From DTNV01 sp964388435 (lineage in GTDB: Archaea; Micrarchaeota; Micrarchaeia; Norongarragalinales; UBA8480), in contig CAYMAH010000048.1 of NCBI GenBank assembly GCA_964388435.1, positions 1-14,442 on the forward strand: a stretch of DNA of 14,442 nt, given 5' to 3'. Position numbers and translations under genes: made by a program. Position 1 is the stretch's first letter. Each line of letters begins with the position of its first letter. This document shows positions 7,372 to 12,442 of the stretch, piece by piece. The notes under the pieces were generated by a model. It was given only the letters and a program-made list of their open reading frames with translations, was not told the origin of the DNA and did not search any database.

Positions 7372-7771
7372 GTCCGCTCCACCCTAGTTTTTCGCACAAT
7401 TCCTTAAGTGTGATCGTTTTAACTTTTACAGAATCAGAATTTTTAAGGCCTGGCTTCACCCCTCCCTTCGATAGAAAAACTTTTATTCTGTTCAACGCGT
7501 CTTTTCCCCTTTTACCATCTGGAAGCATTCCGCTTACTATTTTTTTAAAAAGAAAGTCGGGTCTTCTAGGCCACTTCGCGCTTTTTTCAGGGTCCGCCTT
7601 GTTTTGAATTCCTCTTCTTTTCAAGTATTTCGTAAACAGAACTTTTGAGTTGGTGACGCTGAAAACGCCGTTCTCTATGTTGAATATGTTTACCTTTTCT
7701 CCTTTCAAAGCCTGCTTGGCGCAAAACGCGGCCAGCCTTCCCACAATCATTCCATCAGCGTCGATATCCAT
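7364..7771 (-). CDS. rpl13: 50S ribosomal protein uL13
   Basis: 135 residues from ATG 7771 (MDIDADGMIVGRLAAFCAK). A GTG at 7780 is in frame, but its GTGAT resembles the archaeal Shine-Dalgarno core and sits at proper distance from 7771, so I use the ATG. Family features: the N-terminal DADGMIVGRLAAFCAKQALKGEKVNIFN, then KYLKRRGIQNKADPEK, RRPDFLFKKIVSGMLPDGKRGKDAL and the C-terminal LKELCEKLGW. It binds 23S rRNA in the large subunit. It starts about 20 bp after the eL18 stop and overlaps rps9 by 8 bp. Confidence 0.95.
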   Translation of the reverse strand: MDIDADGMIVGRLAAFCAKQALKGEKVNIFNIENGVFSVTNSKVLFTKYLKRRGIQNKADPEKSAKWPRRPDFLFKKIVSGMLPDGKRGKDALNRIKVFLSKGGVKPGLKNSDSVKVKTITLKELCEKLGWSGHE

Positions 7772-7791
7772 AAAAATCACATTTAATAATT

Positions 7792-8139
7792 TTAAACCAC
7801 TATCATGATGTTTTTTGATTTAACCTTTTCGGCAAAGTCAATCAAGCTTAGTGCCTTGCCCCCGTTTTCTTCTATTCTTTTTCTTGCCGTTGAAGAGAAG
7901 CTTAAAGCGCCTATTGTTTTCTTGCCCGCGTTTCCCACTCCCAATACCTTTCCAGGCACTACTATAAACTCGTTTTCAAAGCCGCCTATCTTGTATAGGT
8001 TTACTTCCACTCTTCTTCTTCTGGGCTTTTTGAGAAGTTCGGCCACTCTTTTCCACAAGCCGCTTTTCTCTTTTCTTGATTTTTTTTCAAGAAAAGCCAA
8101 AAGCTTCAAAAACTCCGGATTGTCACTGCCAATAATCAT
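7792..8139 (-). CDS. rpl18e: 50S ribosomal protein eL18 (L18e)
   Basis: 115 residues, typical for archaeal L18e. Recognisable by WKRVAELLKKPRRRRVEVNLYKI (residues ~29-51), the VVPGKVLGVGNAGKKTIGALSFSSTARKRIEE core and the C-terminal VKSKNIMIV. An archaeal/eukaryotic large-subunit protein with no bacterial counterpart by this name. An AAAGGTG ribosome binding site lies about 8 bases before the ATG. It follows tRNA-Leu by about 20 bp, an arrangement also known from the haloarchaeal S9 operon. Confidence 0.95.
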   Translation of the reverse strand: MIIGSDNPEFLKLLAFLEKKSRKEKSGLWKRVAELLKKPRRRRVEVNLYKIGGFENEFIVVPGKVLGVGNAGKKTIGALSFSSTARKRIEENGGKALSLIDFAEKVKSKNIMIVV

Positions 8140-8162
8140 TTTGTCACACCTTTAAAAAAAAA

Positions 8163-8271
8163 TGCAGGGGCTGGGATTTCCAGCGATGATAAAATAATTT
8201 TTGAACCCAGGCAACCTCTAAGGTATATGGTCCTTAGCCATACGCATTTGACCAGACTCTGCCACCCCTGC
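8163..8271 (-). tRNA. tRNA-Leu, anticodon AAG, with T-loop intron
   Basis: Minus-strand gene of 109 nt, 86 nt after removal of a 23-nt insert. Acceptor GCAGGGG (8271-8265) pairs with CCCCTGC (8170-8164), discriminator A, no CCA. Anticodon stem TATGG/CCATA encloses loop CTAAGGA (anticodon AAG, Leu CUU). The long variable arm (ACCT-TAG-AGGT) is the type II form required for Leu. T-stem CTGGG (8210-8206) pairs with CCCAG (8175-8171), but the loop between is 30 nt instead of 7. It lies between rpoD and rpl18e and is presumably cut out of the polycistronic transcript. A34 is atypical for archaea. Confidence 0.88.
8177..8199 (-). other. 23-nt intron in the T-loop of tRNA-Leu (position 59/60)
   Basis: After the T-stem CTGGG the transcript reads TTCA, bulge AAA, 16 nt, TGGA, bulge AAT, then CCCAG. 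TTCA and TGGA form the 4-bp central helix (one U-G), flanked by 3-nt bulges. Cutting after the second base of each bulge leaves TTCAAAT, a perfect 7-nt T-loop. This is the bulge-helix-loop form recognised by archaeal tRNA splicing endonuclease. Excision is inferred, not observed. Confidence 0.8.
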
Positions 8272-8281
8272 ATGATTATTT

Positions 8282-8980
8282 TCATAAATCTTCGCCGTTC
8301 TTTCCTTTTTTCTTCAAGCTTTTAACCGCCATTTCAAAAACATCTTCAGGCGAAACGTTGTTGTAGCTTTCAACAAAGAACACGAACTCCCCTTCGACGG
8401 GCGAGATTTTCAATCCTCCGGATTCGCACGCTCCGCAAAAATCGCACAACTGTGGCTTTACAAGATCCAATTCCGAGTTCAAAGCGCCTTTAGCGCATAG
8501 TTTTGCCGCTTCCTCCTTGTTTTTTACCTTGCCCTTGATTTCAGGGTAGGGGTTATACGAGGCGAAAGCGTTTTGAAATTTTACATGGTTTTTTCCAACT
8601 CCCTTGCTTGCAACCGCGTCGAGCTTTAAGCTCTGTCCTGATTCAAGGCTTATGATTGGAATGTCTTCGCTGAACACTTTTATTTTCTTATCTGTTGATT
8701 TCAAGTCTCTGCTGTATGCCATTCCAGGGCCTTTAAAGTCAAGCGAAAAACCGACCTCGTAGTCAACGTCTTCAAAAGTCAGGGGAATTAATCCCAGCCT
8801 GGCTGCTATGAATTCATTGAACATGCTGCTTGAATTCTCGCTGAAAGTGATCTCGTCAACCGCAAAGCTTGGAATGCTTGTTAAAATGAACCTTCTAAGC
8901 GAGTTGACTTCTCCGAAGCTTGAGTTCTTAACGTGGAAGAAAGCCTTGCCCTCGATCTTTTCTATTAAATCATATTTCAA
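8282..8980 (-). CDS. rpoD: DNA-directed RNA polymerase subunit D (Rpb3 homologue) with four-cysteine cluster motif
   Basis: 232 residues. The start is TTG (8980), overlapping the rps11 stop as TTGA and preceded by a strong GGAGG five bases upstream; no in-frame ATG is nearby. The dimerisation domain is seen in FGEVNSLRRFILTSIPSFAVDEI (residues ~22-44) and FNEFIAARLGLIPL (54-67). An inserted domain carries C162, then C179, C182 and C185 (LCDFCGAC), the pattern that binds a 4Fe-4S cluster in some archaeal RpoD proteins. The end (SPEDVFEMAVKSLKKK) matches the family. With RpoL, RpoN and RpoP it forms the polymerase assembly platform. It is followed within 10 bp by tRNA-Leu. Confidence 0.95.
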   Translation of the reverse strand: MKYDLIEKIEGKAFFHVKNSSFGEVNSLRRFILTSIPSFAVDEITFSENSSSMFNEFIAARLGLIPLTFEDVDYEVGFSLDFKGPGMAYSRDLKSTDKKIKVFSEDIPIISLESGQSLKLDAVASKGVGKNHVKFQNAFASYNPYPEIKGKVKNKEEAAKLCAKGALNSELDLVKPQLCDFCGACESGGLKISPVEGEFVFFVESYNNVSPEDVFEMAVKSLKKKGKNGEDL

Positions 8981-9489
8981 ACTCTCCTCCCTCTTTTTCC
9001 GCCCGGTCTTTTGGTGGTGTCGGTTGGAATTGGAGTGACATCTTCTATTTTTCCAACTCTTAAACCGCTTCTAACCAGGGCTCTTATTGCCGACTGAGCT
9101 CCAACGCCTGGGTTTCTGTTTCCATGGCCTCCAGGTGCTCTTATTCTAACGTGAACACCTTCAACTCCTCTTAATTTGGCTTTTTCAGCTGCCTTGAACG
9201 TGGCCTGCATTGAAGCGTAAGCTCCTCCCTCTTCCCTGTCTGCTTTGACAATCATTCCACCGCTTGCGACGGCGATGGTTTCAGCACCGCTTAAATCCGT
9301 TATTGTTATGATGGTGTCGTTCTTTGAAGAGAAAATATGCGCCACTCCCCACTTTCCCTCGTGTGTTATCACTTCCCTTCTTGGTCTGAACTCGCGCTTA
9401 AACCCTGAAGAAGAGGTTGACTCTGATTTCACTTCTGGCTTGGTTTCTTTGATGTTTTTGGCTTCCTCGTTTTTTATTTCATCGCTCAT
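8977..9489 (-). CDS. rps11: 30S ribosomal protein uS11
   Basis: 170 residues from ATG 9489, whose ATGA overlaps the rps4 stop and is preceded by GGTGGAG five bases upstream. An upstream ATG at 9546 would run inside rps4 and is rejected. The first ~35 residues are a charged, Glu/Lys/Ser-rich extension; the uS11 core starts at about KWGVAHIFSSKNDTIITITDLSG and ends with PGGHGNRNPGVGAQSAIRAL, VEDVTPIPTD-like IEDVTPIPTDTTKRPGGKRGRR. Platform protein of the small subunit near the E site. Overlaps rpoD by four bases, so S4, S11 and RpoD are coupled. Confidence 0.95.
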   Translation of the reverse strand: MSDEIKNEEAKNIKETKPEVKSESTSSSGFKREFRPRREVITHEGKWGVAHIFSSKNDTIITITDLSGAETIAVASGGMIVKADREEGGAYASMQATFKAAEKAKLRGVEGVHVRIRAPGGHGNRNPGVGAQSAIRALVRSGLRVGKIEDVTPIPTDTTKRPGGKRGRRV

Positions 9490-9950
9490 ATTTTCTCCAC
9501 CGAATTTTCCTCTTCGAAACTCACCAGCATTGAAGGCGAGCTGCACTTTCTCCCTCTCACCAAAACATGTCCGTGCACTATTCCCTGCCTTGCTTCAAGC
9601 ATTGTTTTGGCAAGTCCTTTTCTGAACGCCACGCTTTCAAGCCTCCTGTCTAAAACGCTTGAAACGTCAAGGTTAAGCAGGTCTTCAAAGCTTGAACTTT
9701 TTGTTAAGAAGTATTTTTCCGCTCTTTTCATTAAATTTTCTTTTCTAAGCGCCACTCCCTTCCCCTCTTCTGCGAGTAGAAGCCTTGCTTCTCTTCTTAT
9801 TTTTCTTAAAACGGTCTTTGCCACCCATAATTCTCTCATGTTTTTCAATCCATAATCAACCAAAAGCTTTTTTTCTTCGGCGATTCTGTTTTTATCCCAT
9901 ACTTTTCTGGGCGTTTCGTACTGTTTTCTTAATTTTTTAGGGTCTCCCAT
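9486..9950 (-). CDS. rps4: 30S ribosomal protein uS4
   Basis: 154 residues, slightly shorter than many archaeal S4 proteins. N-terminal GDPKKLRKQYETPRKVWDKNRIAEEKKLL is characteristic of archaeal S4; the S4 RNA-binding domain spans about residues 100-147 (DRRLESVAFRKGLAKTMLEA, then IVHGHVLVRGRKCSSPSMLV). The zinc-ligand cysteines known in some bacteria are absent, as usual in archaea. It binds 16S rRNA early in 30S assembly. The ATG lies one base after the rps13 stop, and the gene overlaps rps11 by four bases. Confidence 0.95.
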   Translation of the reverse strand: MGDPKKLRKQYETPRKVWDKNRIAEEKKLLVDYGLKNMRELWVAKTVLRKIRREARLLLAEEGKGVALRKENLMKRAEKYFLTKSSSFEDLLNLDVSSVLDRRLESVAFRKGLAKTMLEARQGIVHGHVLVRGRKCSSPSMLVSFEEENSVEKI

Positions 9951-9951
9951 T

Positions 9952-10503
9952 TTACTTCTTCCCCTCTTCCTTTTTCTGGGTTGGTTTTAATGCTTTCTTT
10001 GAAACTCCCACGGTGGCTCCGCTTCTTCCGGTGCTTCTTGTGTGCTGCCCCCTCACTTTTTGGTTTAGCATGTGTCTCCAACCTCTGTAGCTTTTTAGTT
10101 CTTTTTCCCTTGAAATGTCCTGCCTTACGTTTATGAATAACTCGCTTCCGAACAGGCTTCCTTCCCTTCCTCTTCTGTTCAAAAGAAAACTTTTAACTCC
10201 TATGCCGGCGGGGTTTGCAACCGCTTTTTCAATTGTTTCAATCTGCTCTTCGCTTAGACTCTCAACCAGCATTCCTCCGTTAATTCCGAATTTTTGAAGT
10301 TCGTTGCATATGGCGCCGCCTAAACTGAAGCTGACTCCTTTGACTTTCATCAACGCGGTTTTAACCGGAATGTTTCCTGTGATGTCCACTCCGCAGAGTC
10401 TTATGACTCCTTTTCTGGTTTCGGCTTTGGCTTCGGCCCTTACTGGCCTTACTGGCTTTACTGGCTTTTCAAATTTTTTCTCTTTTTTAACTGCTTTTTC
10501 CAT
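9952..10503 (-). CDS. rps13: 30S ribosomal protein uS13
   Basis: 183 residues. An unusual Lys/Pro/Val-rich N-terminal extension (residues ~1-31) contains KPV-KPV-RPV, encoded by three 9-bp repeats. The uS13 core follows: RLCGVDITGNIPVKTALMKVKGV with helix-hairpin-helix, and near the C-terminus SYRGWRHMLNQKVRGQHTRSTGRSG, the rRNA/tRNA-contacting segment. The tail is again basic. It is the first protein gene of the operon, 25 bp downstream of tRNA-Ser, with an AAAGG ribosome binding site about 8 bases before the ATG. Confidence 0.95.
   Translation of the reverse strand: MEKAVKKEKKFEKPVKPVRPVRAEAKAETRKGVIRLCGVDITGNIPVKTALMKVKGVSFSLGGAICNELQKFGINGGMLVESLSEEQIETIEKAVANPAGIGVKSFLLNRRGREGSLFGSELFINVRQDISREKELKSYRGWRHMLNQKVRGQHTRSTGRSGATVGVSKKALKPTQKKEEGKK
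10440..10466. repeat. Three tandem 9-bp repeats in rps13
   Basis: Units TTACTGGCC, TTACTGGCT and TTACTGGCT (plus strand) encode the KPV/RPV triplets of the uS13 N-terminal extension. They are in frame and within the coding region, so they probably arose by replication slippage. Confidence 0.8.
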
Positions 10504-10542
10504 TAAACAAACCTTTCTTAAACAAAAACGCCGGGACTGAGA

Positions 10543-10557
10543 TTTTCGAATTTAAAT
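10543..10557 (-). other. 15-nt intron in the T-loop of tRNA-Ser (position 59/60)
   Basis: Between the T-stem strands the transcript reads TTCG, AAA, TTTAAATT, CGAA, AAT. TTCG and CGAA pair perfectly as the 4-bp central helix, with 3-nt bulges AAA and AAT. Cutting after the second base of each bulge leaves the consensus T-loop TTCGAAT. Same position and bulge pattern as in tRNA-Leu. Confidence 0.82.
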
Positions 10558-10589
10558 TTCGAACTCAGGAGGCCTTTCGGCCACACGCT

Positions 10590-10624
10590 CGCAAGCAATA
10601 ACTTTAACTAATGTCAAAGAAAAT
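10590..10624 (-). other. 35-nt intron in the anticodon loop of tRNA-Ser (position 37/38)
   Basis: The anticodon stem CACGC/GCGTG encloses 42 nt. Removing 35 nt at the canonical archaeal 37/38 site leaves CTGGAAA. The bulge-helix-bulge is imperfect: CTGG against CTTG has one T-T mismatch, with bulges AAA and CGA. The intron itself contains a 7-bp hairpin, CTTTGAC-ATTA-GTTAAAG. Confidence 0.8.
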
Positions 10625-10690
10625 TTCCAGGCGTGCGCATTACCACTCTGCCATCCCGGCATGAACACACCAGACGGGCAAAGTTAATTT

Positions 10691-10700
10691 CTTTATAATT
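10691..10700 (-). promoter_or_regulatory. TATA box for tRNA-Ser and the ribosomal operon
   Basis: AATTATAAAG on the minus strand, centred about 36 bp before the tRNA-Ser 5' end, which would start transcription about 10 bases upstream of the mature tRNA. It is the only clear promoter before the S13-S4-S11-RpoD cluster. Confidence 0.55.
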
Positions 10701-10731
10701 GTCATGAATAAGAATAAAAAACTTTCTTTTG

Positions 10732-10739
10732 AAAAAAAA
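10732..10739 (-). terminator. T8 run after the first VapC gene
   Basis: Eight consecutive T on the minus strand start ten bases after the vapC stop codon. Oligo-T tracts are the usual archaeal termination signal. Confidence 0.45.
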
Positions 10740-10748
10740 CAGTTTATT

Positions 10749-11138
10749 TTATTTATAAAACCTTACGACCACGCCCAACTTTCTTGCGATTTCGGCTTGA
10801 CTGGCATCGCAGGTTATCAACTCGAAGTCCTTCAATAGAGCAACAGCGATAAACAAAGAGTCGTAGATAGTTATGTTGTGCTTGACAGCTATCTCAAAAG
10901 CTCTCTCCAGGAACTCATTCTGGTCCACGAGAACAGCGCTTTCTTTAAAATTTTTTATGACATGCAACGCGTTTTCCACGCTCACTTCCCTCCTTTTGAC
11001 CTTCAACCAAAACGCGTTGCTTAATTCTTTAATCGCTAGTTCTATTGTAGTGGAATCGAAAAAATCATCCTTTAGATCTTCCCAGCCTTTCTCTGCTGAG
11101 AGATATTTGACTATTGCGGAAGAGTCAATGCATTTCAT
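10749..11138 (-). CDS. vapC: VapC-family PIN-domain ribonuclease toxin (first pair)
   Basis: 129 residues, the usual VapC length. The four acidic PIN residues are in place: D5 (MKCIDSSAIVKYL), E38 (IKELSNAFW), D93 (ITIYDSLFIAVA) and D111 (LITCDASQAEIA). They would coordinate Mg2+/Mn2+ for RNA cleavage; characterised VapC toxins cut tRNA or rRNA, but the target here is unknown. It overlaps the end of the antitoxin gene by 14 bp, the standard antitoxin-first arrangement. It is intact. Confidence 0.92.
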   Translation of the reverse strand: MKCIDSSAIVKYLSAEKGWEDLKDDFFDSTTIELAIKELSNAFWLKVKRREVSVENALHVIKNFKESAVLVDQNEFLERAFEIAVKHNITIYDSLFIAVALLKDFELITCDASQAEIARKLGVVVRFYK

Positions 11139-11370
11139 CTCTGTCCCTTCTTATGGTGCTGGAAGCAAAACCGTGCTTGGAAGGTTTGACATTTATTTTG
11201 ATAAAATCAGTTAAACCTCTCATGGCTTTTTTGAATTCAATTCTTTTGGCTAAATCTTCAAGAGCTATCTTGGCTACCCTGGCAGGCTCTAGATTCTCCT
11301 GTTCGATAATCCTTTTAACCTTTTTATCAACTCTTATGCTGATAACAACAGAGTTTCCGTTTTCGTTCAT
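11125..11370 (-). CDS. vapB: VapB-like antitoxin (first pair)
   Basis: 81 residues. The N-terminal third (NSVVISIRVDKKVKRIIEQENLEPARVAKIALEDLAKRIE) has the beta strand followed by two helices of a ribbon-helix-helix DNA-binding domain; the rest should wrap the toxin. It starts about 27 bp from a palindromic TATA box and next to a 27-bp inverted repeat, and overlaps the PIN toxin by 14 bp. Antitoxin assignment rests on position and fold pattern. Such antitoxins usually repress their own promoter. Confidence 0.8.
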   Translation of the reverse strand: MNENGNSVVISIRVDKKVKRIIEQENLEPARVAKIALEDLAKRIEFKKAMRGLTDFIKINVKPSKHGFASSTIRRDRDEMH

Positions 11371-11392
11371 ATTATATGCTTTAGTGTTTATT

Positions 11393-11402
11393 GTTTATAA
11401 AC
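11393..11402 (-). promoter_or_regulatory. Palindromic TATA box of vapBC pair 1
   Basis: GTTTATAAAC, a perfect 10-bp palindrome centred 27 bp upstream of the antitoxin ATG, giving a leaderless start. Confidence 0.5.
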
Positions 11403-11429
11403 TTTTTGTATACTTTAAATATACAAAAA
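11403..11429. promoter_or_regulatory. 27-bp inverted repeat, likely operator of vapBC pair 1
   Basis: Arms TTTTTGTATA (11403-11412) and TATACAAAAA (11420-11429) are perfectly complementary around a 7-bp spacer CTTTAAA. It abuts the TATA box on its upstream side, where the TFB recognition element would lie, so a ribbon-helix-helix dimer bound here would block initiation. Confidence 0.55.
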
Positions 11430-11453
11430 ACCTATAGTTAGGCGAGAACAAAT

Positions 11454-11460
11454 AAAAAAA
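11454..11460 (-). terminator. T7 run after the small membrane protein gene
   Basis: Seven T on the minus strand beginning five bases after the stop of the 72-residue gene; a plausible archaeal oligo-T terminator. Confidence 0.4.
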
Positions 11461-11465
11461 GTAGG

Positions 11466-11684
11466 TCAAAGTCCGAAAGCCCTTGCGAGCCACCCTATCA
11501 CGAAAAACAGCAGGACGACCGACACCACCAAATTGAAGTACAGGACCATTTTCAGCTCGGCGAGCCTTTTCTCAACAATCTTGTCCACTCTGTCCTCCAC
11601 TCCCTTCAGGTCCTGGAATTTTTTCTCCAGGTCATCTGTTTTAGAGTCCAGCACTTCCAAAGCCTCAAACAAATCCTTCTTCAC
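11466..11684 (-). CDS. Small coiled-coil membrane protein of unknown function
   Basis: 72 residues from a GTG start, with GGTG seven bases upstream acting as ribosome binding site. Residues ~1-45 are charged with a heptad-like pattern (LFEALEVLDSKTDDLEKKFQDL, VDKIVEKRLAEL), so probably a coiled coil. Residues ~47-70 are one membrane helix (MVLYFNLVVSVVLLFFVIGWLARAFGL), giving an N-in or N-out single-pass tail-anchored protein. A TATA-like stretch lies near 11715-11727. I do not recognise a family. It sits between two VapBC pairs but nothing in the sequence ties it to them. Confidence 0.65.
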   Translation of the reverse strand: MKKDLFEALEVLDSKTDDLEKKFQDLKGVEDRVDKIVEKRLAELKMVLYFNLVVSVVLLFFVIGWLARAFGL

Positions 11685-11740
11685 TTAAAAACACCAATTT
11701 AATTAAAACGACAATCTTAAAAAGGCTTTATGTAACTAAT

Positions 11741-12145
11741 TCAAATTTCATTAATCAAATCATTTTGGCTCAAAACTTTTATTTCATGTTGCACTTTTTT
11801 AGCCAAGCCAATATCAGCTGTTACCAATGCGCACCCTTCCTTGGAAGCAAAGTAGGCATAAGAAGCGTCATAGAAGCTTATTCCAATTCTTGACGCCATT
11901 TTAGAAATGTAATTCAAATGACCGCCAACGTCAAAAACATCCATATTTCTAAAAACATCTTCGGATATTGATATCATCTCCTCAAATTCTTTTGCGGTTA
12001 TGTGATGAAACAGGTGATGCTCTTTCCATAGGATGTTTCCAATCTCATACCTGGCAAGAGAAAGCGTAAAACCATCTGCAAAGTATTTAAACTGCTTTTT
12101 TTTAGTAAGTATGAAAATGCTTGAAGAATCAAAAAGGTATTTCAT
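11741..12145 (-). CDS. vapC: VapC-family PIN-domain ribonuclease toxin (second pair)
   Basis: 134 residues. PIN acidic residues are D6 (MKYLFDSSSIF), E34 (ARYEIGNILW), D93 (ISFYDASYAYFA) and D111 (LVTADIGLAKK). The sequence is clearly different from the VapC at 10749-11138 apart from this scaffold, so the two pairs are not a recent duplication. Its ATG overlaps the preceding antitoxin stop by four bases, implying coupled translation. It appears intact; cleavage target unknown. Confidence 0.9.
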   Translation of the reverse strand: MKYLFDSSSIFILTKKKQFKYFADGFTLSLARYEIGNILWKEHHLFHHITAKEFEEMISISEDVFRNMDVFDVGGHLNYISKMASRIGISFYDASYAYFASKEGCALVTADIGLAKKVQHEIKVLSQNDLINEI

Positions 12146-12366
12146 CTTGAATCCCTGTCCTCCCTTAATAGTTTTACTACCTCGATTTCAGGTATCTTGT
12201 CAAAAGCGCTTTTCAATTTATCGACTCGCCTGCCAAGAGATTCAAGCTCTTTAACCCTCGTTTCTCTTTCTATCAAAATTCTCACATCAGAAGGCTTGAA
12301 ATTAAGCTGTTGCATCCTGCCTCTCAAATCCTCGGAAATTTTTAAGGAAATCGTTACATATCCCAT
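12142..12366 (-). CDS. vapB: VapB-like antitoxin (second pair)
   Basis: 74 residues. GYVTISLKISEDLRGRMQQLNFKPSDVRILIERE has a beta strand and helix pattern of ribbon-helix-helix antitoxins; the C-terminal half is a long charged helix (RVKELESLGRRVDKLKSAFDKI) that would bind the toxin. It is followed by the PIN toxin with a 4-bp overlap. The start at 12366 lies 27 bp from TTTAAA (12391-12396), so it is probably leaderless, and an inverted repeat sits at the start site. Assignment rests on context and fold pattern. Confidence 0.78.
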   Translation of the reverse strand: MGYVTISLKISEDLRGRMQQLNFKPSDVRILIERETRVKELESLGRRVDKLKSAFDKIPEIEVVKLLREDRDSR

Positions 12367-12369
12367 GCA

Positions 12370-12385
12370 TAGTATTACAATACTA
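12370..12385. promoter_or_regulatory. 16-bp inverted repeat, likely operator of vapBC pair 2
   Basis: TAGTATT (12370-12376) and AATACTA (12379-12385) are perfectly complementary with a 2-bp spacer, immediately upstream of the antitoxin ATG and downstream of the TATA element. A third copy of the half-site, TAGTATT, occurs at 12419-12425. Binding at the first site would cover the transcription start. Confidence 0.5.
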
Positions 12386-12390
12386 AAGTT

Positions 12391-12396
12391 TTTAAA
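12391..12396 (-). promoter_or_regulatory. TATA box of vapBC pair 2
   Basis: TTTAAA flanked by A/T-rich sequence, centred about 27 bp from the antitoxin ATG at 12366. Confidence 0.45.
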
Positions 12397-12434
12397 GTTT
12401 ACTATAAAGTTTACAAATTAGTATTATCATAAGT

Positions 12435-12442
12435 AAAAAAAA
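12435..12442 (-). terminator. T8 run directly after the agmatinase stop
   Basis: Eight T on the minus strand start at the base after the stop codon of the ureohydrolase gene, matching an archaeal oligo-T terminator. Confidence 0.45.

Larger units (their letters stand above)
10529..10660 (-). tRNA. tRNA-Ser, anticodon GGA, with two introns
   Basis: Minus-strand gene of 132 nt, 82 nt once a 35-nt and a 15-nt insert are removed. Acceptor GCCGGGA (10660-10654) pairs with TCCCGGC (10536-10530); discriminator G as in Ser tRNAs; no CCA. Anticodon stem CACGC (10635-10631) pairs with GCGTG (10588-10584); mature loop CTGGAAA gives anticodon GGA (Ser UCC/UCU). The long variable arm GGCC-GAAA-GGCC is type II, as required for Ser. 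T-stem CTGAG/CTCAG encloses 22 nt instead of 7. It lies 25 bp upstream of rps13 and is probably the first unit of the operon transcript. Confidence 0.9.

Noticed and set aside
8163..8271. Reading the tRNA-Leu anticodon as UAG or UAA
   Set aside because: Only the TATGG/CCATA stem gives a paired 5-bp arm and 7-nt loop; that register fixes the anticodon as AAG.
9490..9546. Longer uS11 starting at the upstream ATG
   Set aside because: The added residues overlap rps4 and do not resemble S11; a strong GGTGGAG site precedes the ATG at 9489.
9245..9625. Plus-strand open frames of 60-126 codons opposite the ribosomal genes
   Set aside because: They are low-complexity Ser/Leu/Pro/Phe-rich shadows of the real minus-strand genes, without promoters or recognisable domains.
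10529..10660. Two half (split) tRNA genes instead of one intron-bearing tRNA-Ser
   Set aside because: All parts lie in order on one strand within 132 nt and both inserts are short and bounded by bulge-helix motifs, so ordinary introns suffice.
10749..12366. Recent tandem duplication of one VapBC pair
   Set aside because: The two toxins share only the PIN scaffold residues, and the antitoxins and operators differ.
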